Shown here: positions 20,128 through 27,847 of the stretch, piece after piece
Numbering within the stretch: position 1 is the stretch's first letter
How the letters are laid out: the number at the start of each line of letters is the position of its first letter
From: Verrucomicrobiota bacterium
GTDB taxonomy: Bacteria; Verrucomicrobiota; Verrucomicrobiia; Verrucomicrobiales; Verrucomicrobiaceae
Assembly (NCBI GenBank): GCA_025360015.1
Contig: JANYCZ010000025.1
Span: 62,001-126,000 of the forward strand
Direction: 5' to 3'
DNA: 64,000 nucleotides
Notes under the pieces: generated by a model
What the model saw: only the letters and a program-made list of their open reading frames with translations
Told to the model about the DNA's origin: nothing
Databases searched by the model: none
Translations under genes and position numbers: made by a program

Positions 20128-21081
20128 TCATTTTGGGATGCGTTTCAGGTTGGTGACGAGCGCCTGGAGTTCCTTGGTGTTGGGGTGGTCGTCTCCCAGC
20201 TTGTTGGCCGCCGCTTTCAGCCCCTGCGTGGCTTCCTTCTCCGCCTCGACAAACTTCTTTTGCAGCACCAGGCAGAGCGCCAGATGATAGCGAAACGTCA
20301 GCGTGTCCGGGTGGTCTTCGCCGGGATTGAGGTCCATGAACAGGAGCGTGGCTTGAAACTCCTTCTCGGCCTCCGCCAGTTTGCCCTCCTCGGTGAGGGT
20401 CATTGCCAGATGGCCGCGGGCCATGAGGGTCGGCTGTTTGTCGATGCCCATGACGCGCAAATCGATTTTAAGGATGTCACGCTGCTCTTTTTCCGCCTCG
20501 GTGAATTTGCGTTCGTCGAGGAGAACCGTCGCAAGGTTGGAGCGATTCAGCAAAGTGGAGGGATGCTCCGGCCCGTAGATTCGCGCGTGTTCCGCCACCA
20601 ACGCACGCATCTCCTTCTCCGCCTCTTCGTATTTCCGTTCTTCATGCAGCGTCTCCGCCAGGGCGTTGTGCAGCCGGAGTGTTTCCGGATTGTCCGCGCC
20701 AGAATGCTTTAGATGCCCCTGCCATGCCGCGCGGAACTCCGGCTCCGCCTCGGCTGCTTTGCCCTGCGCACGGAGGCAGGCGCCCAGCGCGCCCTGGCAG
20801 TCCGGCAGCAGGGCGTTGTCGCTGGCAAACATGCTTTTGAACTGAGCGATCAGCGCGCGTAGCACTTTTTCGGCCTCCGCATACTTGCCCTCTTTCATGA
20901 AATCGCGCACCTGCTGCTGCTGCAGTTTGATCTCGTCCGCCTTCTTTTTGAGCTCTGGCGGCAGATTTTCCGGCAGCTTCACTTCGGCAGGCGGTGTCGC
21001 TGGCGATGTCTCCGCAGAGAGCATAACGGCAGGGGCCAGCAGGAGTGTGGCGAGATGAAAAATGACGAGGGCAGGCTTCAT
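20128..21081 (-). CDS. Exported tetratricopeptide-repeat protein
   Basis: A 317-residue protein with a signal peptide (HLATLLLAPAVMLSAE). After an acidic coiled stretch (PPELKKKADEIKLQQQQ) come about five kinesin-light-chain-type TPR units of some 42 residues with the pattern A-x-x-L-x-x-x-x-x-Y-x-E-A-E-x-E-x-x and spacers such as GPEHPSTLLNRSNLA and GEDHPDTLTFRYHLA. It probably serves as a periplasmic protein-binding scaffold. The start at 21081 places the leader at the N-terminus; longer frame lacks a leader. It converges on surE, with 6 bases between stops. Confidence 0.8.
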   Translation of the reverse strand: MKPALVIFHLATLLLAPAVMLSAETSPATPPAEVKLPENLPPELKKKADEIKLQQQQVRDFMKEGKYAEAEKVLRALIAQFKSMFASDNALLPDCQGALGACLRAQGKAAEAEPEFRAAWQGHLKHSGADNPETLRLHNALAETLHEERKYEEAEKEMRALVAEHARIYGPEHPSTLLNRSNLATVLLDERKFTEAEKEQRDILKIDLRVMGIDKQPTLMARGHLAMTLTEEGKLAEAEKEFQATLLFMDLNPGEDHPDTLTFRYHLALCLVLQKKFVEAEKEATQGLKAAANKLGDDHPNTKELQALVTNLKRIPK

Positions 21082-21226
21082 GGTTGGCCGCACAAAGAAC
21101 TCCAAGTGGGCAGGATGTCTTGTGTTTTCGGCGGAGTGAACGGCAAACGATACGGTTCTGCCGCGCCTGCCAGATGAGATTTTCGCTTTGCTTGCCCAAA
21201 CACGGATTCGCGGCGTAGAGAGAGGC

Positions 21227-22549
21227 ATGCCTGAGCATTCCAATGCACGTTTGTTTGTGTGGTTCCGTATCCTGTTCAACTGCCGGTTTTACTACCCGGT
21301 GTTCACCATCCTGTTCCTCGATCTCGGGCTGAGCATCGGGGAATTTGCGGCGCTGAATGTGGTGTGGGCGCTGACCAGCGTCGTGCTGGAAGTGCCGTCT
21401 GGCGCACTGGCAGACCGCTGGGGCCGCAGGCCGCTGGTGGTGGCGGCAGGGGTGCTGATGGTGCTCGAAATGGCGGTGCTGTGCCTCATGCAGCCGGGAC
21501 ACCATGATCTGGTGCTGTGGCTGTTTGTGGTGAACCGCATCCTCAGCGGTGCGGCGGAGGCCTGCGCCAGCGGTGCGGACGAGGCCCTGGCCTATGACTC
21601 CCTGCCGACGGCGGAGCGCACGACGCTGTGGCCGCAGATCATGGCCAAGCTTTCACGCGGGATGGCCCTGGGCTTTGTGGTGTCATCCATCCTCGGCTCC
21701 GTGCTCTATGATGCGCACAGTCTGACGGTCGCGCTGCATTGGCTGGGCTTGGATGTGACGGTGGCAAAATCGGTGAGCATGAAGCTCCCGCTGCTGCTCG
21801 GCCTCGTTACCGCGCTGGCCTGCCTCGTGGTGACGCTGCGCATGACGGAGGCGCGCACCCCTGCCCCGAAGTCCTCGCTGCTGCAGAGCATTCGTGAAAC
21901 CTGGGTTTCCATTCTGCAAACGGGCGGCTGGATGTGGCGGACGAAAGCGGCCTTCGCGCTGATCCTTTTCGGGCTGGTTTTTGACAGCGTGATCCGCCTC
22001 TTCCTCACGGTGGCGAGCAATTTCTACCGCCTCGTCGGCATCGAGGAGGGCTGGTATGGCGTCATCGGCACCGGCGTCTCACTGCTGGGTCTGGTGACGG
22101 CGAGCCTGATGGAAAAGAGCGCCAAGGTCTTGACGGCACGGCAGAATTTTCTCTGGCTGGGTCTGGTGGTGTTTGGCGGCCTGCTCGCGGCGGCGCATCC
22201 GCAGCCAGGCTGGACGGGGATCGCGATGGTGGTCCCTCTGTTCCTTGCCATGCGCTTCCTGCAGTTCTTCCTGTCGCATTACCTCAATGAAATCGTGGCT
22301 TCCGAGCAGCGCGCCACGGCGCTGAGCTTTCGCGGACTGACGATCAATCTGGCGTACGGAACTCTCACGCTGCTCTTCGGCTGGCAGACGAGCTGGGTGG
22401 CCGGGCATCTGCACCTCAACCCAGATGATCCGCGCGTGTTCGCGGCGGCACTCCAGCTGTGGCCGTGGTGGTTTGCGGGCACAGCCCTGCTCGCGGGCGG
22501 CTGGATGCTGCTGCGTTCTTTTTCCCGACAGCCGAAGGGAACGCATTGA
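21227..22549 (+). CDS. Major facilitator superfamily transporter
   Basis: A 440-residue membrane protein with about twelve hydrophobic helices. The MFS loop motif appears as GALADRWGRRPLV near residue 65, after the second helix. ATG 21227 is preceded by a purine-rich ribosome site (AGAGAGG). Members move sugars, drugs or ions by symport or antiport; the substrate is not evident. Divergent from the TPR gene with about 145 bases between starts. Confidence 0.85.
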   Translation: MPEHSNARLFVWFRILFNCRFYYPVFTILFLDLGLSIGEFAALNVVWALTSVVLEVPSGALADRWGRRPLVVAAGVLMVLEMAVLCLMQPGHHDLVLWLFVVNRILSGAAEACASGADEALAYDSLPTAERTTLWPQIMAKLSRGMALGFVVSSILGSVLYDAHSLTVALHWLGLDVTVAKSVSMKLPLLLGLVTALACLVVTLRMTEARTPAPKSSLLQSIRETWVSILQTGGWMWRTKAAFALILFGLVFDSVIRLFLTVASNFYRLVGIEEGWYGVIGTGVSLLGLVTASLMEKSAKVLTARQNFLWLGLVVFGGLLAAAHPQPGWTGIAMVVPLFLAMRFLQFFLSHYLNEIVASEQRATALSFRGLTINLAYGTLTLLFGWQTSWVAGHLHLNPDDPRVFAAALQLWPWWFAGTALLAGGWMLLRSFSRQPKGTH

Positions 22550-22623
22550 ACGAATCACTGAGATTCAACGTCATTAATAGAACATTCGACAAACAACCTT
22601 CCGATAGCACACTCTCTGCAACC

Positions 22624-23118
22624 ATGAAAACGTCACACACTCTCCGCCTCTGTCTGGCCGTGATCGCGGCCCTCTTCTTCGTCCAGTGTTCCTCCACGCC
22701 GAAGACACGCATTGAAAAAAATCAGGCGATGTATGGCAAATTGGATACCCGTGACCAGCACCTCGTCACCCATGGCCTGATCCGTGAAGGCATGAGCCGG
22801 GATGGGGTCTTCCTCGCCTGGGGCAAGCCGGACAGCGTCTCAGTCGGTGTGAATCGTGGGCGTGAGAGCGAAAACTGGACCTTTGAGGGGCAGCGGCCGG
22901 TGCGCTCCATGAGCATGAACATGGGCTTTGGCTTCGGTAGCTACGGCGGATACGGTGGATATGGCCCCTACGGCTTCGGTGGCTGGGGCCCTTATGGCTT
23001 CGGCGGCGGCTACCCCATGATGGGGAGCGGCACCTCAGTGACCTACGTCCCCTACACCTCTGGAACGGTGGATTTCGTCGGCGGTCGTGTGGTGAGCTGG
23101 AAGTCCACCAAACGCTGA
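22624..23118 (+). CDS. Small glycine/tyrosine-rich lipoprotein
   Basis: A 164-residue lipoprotein: leader LRLCLAVIAALFFVQC with lipobox cysteine near residue 21. Middle segment THGLIREGMSRDGVFLAWGKPDSV resembles the SmpA/BamE-like or DUF-type fold that acts as a helix-strand unit in envelope assembly, though I cannot prove kinship. The C-terminal part is rich in Gly-Tyr (GSYGGYGGYGPYGFGGWGPYGFGG, positions about 103-132), a low-complexity outer-surface-like tract. Starts 74 bases after the MFS stop. Confidence 0.65.
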   Translation: MKTSHTLRLCLAVIAALFFVQCSSTPKTRIEKNQAMYGKLDTRDQHLVTHGLIREGMSRDGVFLAWGKPDSVSVGVNRGRESENWTFEGQRPVRSMSMNMGFGFGSYGGYGGYGPYGFGGWGPYGFGGGYPMMGSGTSVTYVPYTSGTVDFVGGRVVSWKSTKR

Positions 23119-23139
23119 TCCCGGTCCCTGCTGCTGCCC

Positions 23140-23841
23140 ATGAGCGTGCCCGAAGAACATCTGGCGTCACGCCGCAGCCTCAAATCCCGCGACACCCGGT
23201 GGGCGCATGCACTGGCTGGTTGGCTGGCGCGTTCCGGGCTGACACCGAATGCGATCTCCCTGCTCAGCGTATTGTTTGCGGGCGGGGCCATGGTGTGTTT
23301 CATGGTCGCCGGAGATCAAACCAGCAGCGTCAGCATTCTCGCCGCCTGGCTGGGTGCCCTCGTCTGCATCCAACTGCGGCTCCTGTGCAATTTGATGGAC
23401 GGCATGGTGGCTGTGGAAGGCGGCAAAGGCTCGCCGGTGGGAGCCATCTACAACGACGCGCCGGACCGTGTGGCGGATGTCCTCATCATGGTCGGTGCCG
23501 GCTACAGCGGCGCGGGAGATCCCGGCGTGGTGAAGCTCTTTCATGTGATCCCGCTGGGCTGGTGCTGCGCCGTGGTCTCGGTCTGGACGGCCTACATCCG
23601 CGTACTGGGAGCAGCCCTGACCGGCAAACACGACTTCCGCGGCCCCATGGCAAAGCAGCATCGCATGGCGGTGCTGTGCGGTGGGCTGCTCATCGAAATG
23701 ATCCAGCACCTGACTGGCCACGAACGCTGGGGCATCCTGCTGGCGCTGACGCTGATCTTTGCCGGTGGCGTCTGGACCTGCTGGCGTCGGCTGGTCTTGA
23801 TGGCGCAGGTGATGCGCTCAGGCGAGAAGACCAGCCCTTGA
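23140..23841 (+). CDS. CDP-alcohol phosphatidyltransferase family protein (variant motif)
   Basis: A 233-residue membrane enzyme with about six hydrophobic helices. Family members condense CDP-activated alcohol and a polar head group to make phospholipids. The catalytic motif D-G-x2-A-R-x8-G-x3-D-x3-D is seen in altered form: LMDGMVAVEGGKGSPVGAIYNDAPD, where the conserved Arg is Val and the third acidic position is Asn beside an Asp. It begins 21 bases after the lipoprotein gene and may be co-transcribed. The substrate is unknown; a divergent lipid or inositol-type head is possible. Confidence 0.75.
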   Translation: MSVPEEHLASRRSLKSRDTRWAHALAGWLARSGLTPNAISLLSVLFAGGAMVCFMVAGDQTSSVSILAAWLGALVCIQLRLLCNLMDGMVAVEGGKGSPVGAIYNDAPDRVADVLIMVGAGYSGAGDPGVVKLFHVIPLGWCCAVVSVWTAYIRVLGAALTGKHDFRGPMAKQHRMAVLCGGLLIEMIQHLTGHERWGILLALTLIFAGGVWTCWRRLVLMAQVMRSGEKTSP

Positions 23842-23924
23842 AGGACTGCCCGCCAGGCTGAAATAAATGTCCTCTGGCTGGCGTCCCTATGAGACGCAGG
23901 TGCGTCAGCCCCCCCCAACCTCTC

Positions 23925-24368
23925 ATGAAACAAGCTCTTTTCCTCCTCGCCATCCTGTGCTCACTCACGCTGCATGCCTCGGATTTCCCGGCAGGCAGCC
24001 CGAAGTTCTTCACCACCGCCCCTTCCGTGTTGAAGGCGGCCAAACAAAACGGCAAGCCCGTCATCCTCATTTTCTCAGCCCCTTGGTGCGGCCCATGCCA
24101 GACCATGAAAAAGGAGGTTTATCCCAGCAGCGTGATACAGCCGTTGCACGACAAGTTTAACTGGGCCTATCTGGACATCGACGAGGAAGCGAACAGCAAA
24201 CTGGCGGAAGGCTTTCATGTGAAAACCATTCCCCACCTCTTTTTCCTCGATGCCACGGGCAAGACCACCCTGGACGATCTCAAGGACGTCACCGCTCCCA
24301 AAGATTTTGCCAAAAAACTGACCACGGTCTTGCAGAAGGCGGAAGCGGCCCAAAAGAGTGGACATTGA
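23925..24368 (+). CDS. Exported thioredoxin-fold protein
   Basis: A 147-residue protein with a signal peptide (ALFLLAILCSLTLHAS) and the redox motif WCGPC around residue 52, in the canonical SAPWCGPCQTMKKE context. Fold hallmarks include the cis-proline at TIPHLFF. It probably reduces or isomerises disulfides outside the cytoplasm. Start is ATG 23925 with the leader at the N-terminus; a longer in-frame extension looks spurious. Confidence 0.9.
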   Translation: MKQALFLLAILCSLTLHASDFPAGSPKFFTTAPSVLKAAKQNGKPVILIFSAPWCGPCQTMKKEVYPSSVIQPLHDKFNWAYLDIDEEANSKLAEGFHVKTIPHLFFLDATGKTTLDDLKDVTAPKDFAKKLTTVLQKAEAAQKSGH

Positions 24369-24554
24369 GCGCCATTGGTAGGCTCGGTCACAGCCAGAGC
24401 GCTCTCTCTCCAGGTCAGCAATTTTCCTTTTTTGCGGGGCTGGGAGCCTGTGGTCAAAAGTGAGCTGAAAATCAAAGATTGATTTCAAACTCGATTTACC
24501 CCACAATAAAAAGGCACAAAAGAAAAGTTAATAATCAGCATATTGCTAATAACA

Positions 24555-25034
24555 ATGCGCCATTCCATCCGCCTGCTTCTCCTTCTAAGCGCCTGCTTTT
24601 TGGCCTCCTGCTCTTCCTCCGGAATCTTTGGACATTCCACCCGCATCACCTCGGTGCGGACCACTGCCTACACGCATGGGGAATCGGACCACATCGTCTA
24701 TGGTGCCAAGACGGCGGTGGGCACCCAGCTCAAGTATGGCAATGTGCGCAGCGCCGCCGCCGACTGGTCGGTGTATCCCGTGGGCACCATTTTCCAGATC
24801 GAAGGCCTGCCCTACGTTTATCAGGTGGATGACTATGGCTCTGCTCTGGTGGGCACCAACACCATCGACCTCTACAAGCCTGACAAAGCCACCATGAATG
24901 CCTGGGGCGTGCGCAATGTAAACATCCGCGTGCTGAAATGGGGTTCATTTTCCAAGAGCCTCTCCATCATGAAGGAGCGCATGGGCTATGAGCACATCCG
25001 CCGCATGGTGGGGCGCATCCAGCACAGCTCCTAG
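24555..25034 (+). CDS. 3D-domain lipoprotein
   Basis: A 159-residue lipoprotein: leader LLLLLSACFLASC, lipobox cysteine near residue 19. The mature part has the double-psi 3D fold: TAYT, a VYPVGTIFQIEG block, YQVDDYGSAL and NTIDLYKP. 3D domains occur in lytic transglycosylase-like and resuscitation proteins that act on peptidoglycan. ATG 24555 is preferred over an in-frame TTG at 24543. It is 19 bases ahead of the nth start and probably in one transcript with it. Confidence 0.8.
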   Translation: MRHSIRLLLLLSACFLASCSSSGIFGHSTRITSVRTTAYTHGESDHIVYGAKTAVGTQLKYGNVRSAAADWSVYPVGTIFQIEGLPYVYQVDDYGSALVGTNTIDLYKPDKATMNAWGVRNVNIRVLKWGSFSKSLSIMKERMGYEHIRRMVGRIQHSS

Positions 25035-25053
25035 CCGCAGATTTCACACTCCT

Positions 25054-25707
25054 GTGACCAAGCAAGAGCGGGCGGCATTTGTCCTGAAACGGCTGGCGGA
25101 GCTATATCCCAACCCACCTATTCCGCTGGACCATGCGGACGCGTTCACCCTGCTGATCGCCGTTCTGCTTTCAGCGCAGTGCACGGATGTGCGCGTCAAT
25201 CAGGTGACACCTGCCCTGTTCCGGTTGGGCCGCACTCCGGCTGCGTTGGCGGCGGCCCCGCTCGATGAAATCGAATCCATCGTGCGCCCTTGCGGCTTGG
25301 GGCCGCAGAAAGCCAAGGCCATCAAGCAGCTTTCCGGCATCCTGCTGGCTGAGCATCAGGGGCACGTTCCCGCCTCGCTGGAGGCCTTGGAGCGGCTGCC
25401 AGGAGTCGGTCATAAGACCGCCCAAGTCGTGATGGCGCAGGCCTTTGAGATTCCATCTTTCCCGGTGGACACCCACATCCACCGCTTGGCGCAGCGCTGG
25501 GGTCTGACCAGCGGGCAGTCCGTGCTGCAAACCGAGCGCGATTTGAAAAAGCTCTTTCCCGAGGACGCCAGGAACAAGCTGCACCTGCAGATCATCTACT
25601 ACGGCAGGGAGTACTGCACCGCCCGTGGGTGTGACGGCACCGTGTGTGAAATTTGCCGCACCTGCTTTCCAAACCGGCGGAGTCCCGTCAGCACTAGGAA
25701 AGCATAG
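25054..25707 (+). CDS. nth: Endonuclease III
   Basis: A 217-residue HhH-GPD DNA glycosylase/AP lyase that removes oxidised pyrimidines. The helix-hairpin-helix LPGVGHKTAQVV with catalytic Lys, and the VDTHIHRLAQR catalytic aspartate, are intact. The C-terminal iron-sulfur region reads CTARGCDGTVCEICRTC: it has five cysteines but not the classical C-x6-C-x2-C-x5-C spacing. The GTG at 25054 is chosen because the longer frame overlaps the upstream gene's coding end. Confidence 0.93.
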   Translation: MTKQERAAFVLKRLAELYPNPPIPLDHADAFTLLIAVLLSAQCTDVRVNQVTPALFRLGRTPAALAAAPLDEIESIVRPCGLGPQKAKAIKQLSGILLAEHQGHVPASLEALERLPGVGHKTAQVVMAQAFEIPSFPVDTHIHRLAQRWGLTSGQSVLQTERDLKKLFPEDARNKLHLQIIYYGREYCTARGCDGTVCEICRTCFPNRRSPVSTRKA

Positions 25708-25727
25708 AACTTAACGGGCCGGCAGGA

Positions 25728-26606
25728 CTACCAGCGCAGACGCAGCGTGGTGCGGAAAGCCTGGGTCGTGTTGCCGAAATCACCGCCGACGCCGACGTCA
25801 AACATCGGCAGCAGGCGGAAATAAGCCGTCATGTCCAGGATCTTGCTGTCATACTTGTCCGCACTGCTCACGGTCACGCCAGCCTGCAATTCCAGCCAGT
25901 CCAGAGGAGTGTAGCGCAAGGCCGGGCGCACATAGATAGCACCGTCGCTGAAACTCACGGAAGTATTCTTCGCTTTCAGGCTGGCATAAATCAGACCTGC
26001 TTCGGCGACAAAAGTAAGGCGGTCATTGATAAGCGCCGTGTGAAAGCCTGCGCCCGCCTGAATGCTGGCAAAGTCGTAATTGGCCTTGGTGGCACCTCCC
26101 ACGTTACCGCCGCCGCCGGAACCACTGCCCCACGAAGCACCGAATTTCAAATACAGCGGATTGAACAGGGCCACCGTCAGCGTAGCACCAATGGTGTTGG
26201 CTCCTGACAAATCGCCATGCTTGGGAGCCAGATAGCGGTAGTAGGCTTCAATGTTGTTGAAGTTGACCATGTTAGGTCCGGCGGCTTTCGCCCCATAGCC
26301 GCCCGTGCTGGTGGGCGGGGTGTTGTAATTGCTGGCTCCTTGGGGAGTGTAAGATGAGACCTGCCCGGGCTGCGGCGCCGCGGCATACGGATCTGCATAG
26401 GGCGGCGGGGCCGTCACGTTGGACGAAACGGAGGCTGGCGGCAGCGAATTGGGATAAGCGGGCACGCTCGGCGGTGTGCCATAGCCGGGTGGCGGCGTAC
26501 CATAGCCTGGAGGAGGAACCCCCATGACGCCATACCCAGTCTGACCCACTGCATTTTGGCCAAAGGCAAAGCCGATGCTGAGAGCGCAAAGTAGGATCCT
26601 TTTCAT
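25728..26606 (-). CDS. Exported beta-barrel-like protein with Pro-Gly-Tyr repeats
   Basis: A 292-residue protein with signal peptide (ILLCALSIGFAFGQ). Residues 22-110 are a low-complexity Pro/Gly/Tyr tract (PPPGYGTPPPGYGTPP and similar), then a beta-rich C-terminal region from about 120 with alternating hydrophobic strands and end TTLRLRW, the aromatic-ended final strand typical of an outer-membrane barrel. Function unknown; likely a surface or channel protein. An AT-rich palindromic region (26619-26666) lies just before its start. Confidence 0.7.
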   Translation of the reverse strand: MKRILLCALSIGFAFGQNAVGQTGYGVMGVPPPGYGTPPPGYGTPPSVPAYPNSLPPASVSSNVTAPPPYADPYAAAPQPGQVSSYTPQGASNYNTPPTSTGGYGAKAAGPNMVNFNNIEAYYRYLAPKHGDLSGANTIGATLTVALFNPLYLKFGASWGSGSGGGGNVGGATKANYDFASIQAGAGFHTALINDRLTFVAEAGLIYASLKAKNTSVSFSDGAIYVRPALRYTPLDWLELQAGVTVSSADKYDSKILDMTAYFRLLPMFDVGVGGDFGNTTQAFRTTLRLRW

Positions 26607-26618
26607 GAGAAGTGGGGC

Positions 26619-26666
26619 ATCTATTGATTATTTAGATATCTTAAATAATCTCTCAAATCAATAGAT
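26619..26666 (-). promoter_or_regulatory. AT-rich nested palindromes upstream of the barrel gene
   Basis: Two inverted repeats share bases and so exclude each other. One has arms GATTATTTA (26626-26634) and TAAATAATC (26642-26650). The other has arms ATCTATTGATT (26619-26629) and AATCAATAGAT (26656-26666). They sit 13-60 bases before the ATG of the barrel gene, where an operator or RNA switch would act. Striking in a GC-rich chromosome. Confidence 0.5.
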
Positions 26667-26819
26667 TGGGCAAATCTTTTTTTTGGTTTTGAGGTTTTGA
26701 TTCAATCCAGTCGCTAGAAAAGCCTGGAATGGTGGCTGCACTGGATGCTAGAAGTACAGAAGCTATAGCCAGTATTGAATAGGTCCCATAAGACCTAGAC
26801 TTCCCATGAAAGGACGCTT

Positions 26820-27842
26820 TTACCTTCTGAGCCAGCGCGGAACCAGCACCAGCAGTACTAGGCCTGCGGCCATCCCGGCGATCAGCGGCCCTTGGCGGCT
26901 GGCTGCGGGTTTTTCAGGGGCGGGAACAAAGGTCACCACCTCAGGAACCACCGCAGGTTTGACCGCAGCCTGCATCGGCGGCGGCTGCGGGCTGGGTGCC
27001 TCTGCGCCCGTGGGTTTGGATTCGCTGGTCGTCGCGGCTGCTGGCAGCGCCTTTTCCCAATCGAGATTGAGCAGGATGTACCAGCCGGGATTTTCATTCT
27101 TCAGGCGGCAGCCGCAGCGGCCTACTAGGAACATGCAGGCGTCTTCCAGTGAAGCATCATCCAGAATATCCAGCGGCCAGGCTCCCAGCACCCTGCCCCG
27201 GCCAAACACGGCCCCGGCGAAACTGGTGGTGGCCGGATCAAAGGCGCCCTTTGGCCCGGCCAGCATGCGCAGCAGCATGAGTTCAGCGGGGTCATCGCGC
27301 CGCAACCGGAGAGTGCTGAACTTCAGCCGCAGCGGTGGCCCGGGGCCGAGCTGGCTGTCGGGATCATTGGGATCTTGAATGGGCAGCGCGGCCACCTGCT
27401 CCAGAAACTTGAGCCGCTTCTCAATGCGTTCGACATCCAGTACGTCCACCGGCGATCCGCTGTCGGCGATCACCCAGATGACCGAATCCCCCGCCAGCAG
27501 CTGCTGGGTGAGCCTCTGGCGTGCGGGGGAATCCAGCACGGCCGCGAGCGTGGCCGCGTCCAGTTTGCCCGACCACACTTGCTTGTCGCTGGCCCGTGAA
27601 TAGCTCAGCACGGTGTCCTGCTGCGTGGTGTCCTGTGAGGTGGTGATGTCGAGATTGGCTTTGCCATTGGCGCGCATGGGCCGCAGCAGGTCCTGAATCG
27701 CGGGCTCTTTCGCGGTGCTTTGCGGCAGCACCAGATGAAACTTGTCCGCCTCCCAGCGATCCAGCGCAAAGCGGAAGACCGGGATGGTGCAGGCACAGGC
27801 GGCACTCGTGCCAATAATGAAGAGAAAGGTGGCGAGTCGCAT
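26820..27842 (-). CDS. Exported protein with C-terminal membrane anchor
   Basis: A 340-residue protein with an N-terminal signal (ATFLFIIGTSAACA) and a C-terminal hydrophobic helix (LIAGMAAGLVLLVLVP) followed by RWLRR, so it is probably tethered to the membrane with the bulk outside the cytoplasm. A Pro/Ala-rich stretch precedes the helix. The central part (30-250) is helical/beta and contains a CGC pair (GRCGCRLK). I recognise no family. It follows the 1343-residue PQQ/LamG gene with five bases between and is likely its partner in one operon. Confidence 0.7.
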   Translation of the reverse strand: MRLATFLFIIGTSAACACTIPVFRFALDRWEADKFHLVLPQSTAKEPAIQDLLRPMRANGKANLDITTSQDTTQQDTVLSYSRASDKQVWSGKLDAATLAAVLDSPARQRLTQQLLAGDSVIWVIADSGSPVDVLDVERIEKRLKFLEQVAALPIQDPNDPDSQLGPGPPLRLKFSTLRLRRDDPAELMLLRMLAGPKGAFDPATTSFAGAVFGRGRVLGAWPLDILDDASLEDACMFLVGRCGCRLKNENPGWYILLNLDWEKALPAAATTSESKPTGAEAPSPQPPPMQAAVKPAVVPEVVTFVPAPEKPAASRQGPLIAGMAAGLVLLVLVPRWLRR

Positions 27843-27847
27843 GAGGT

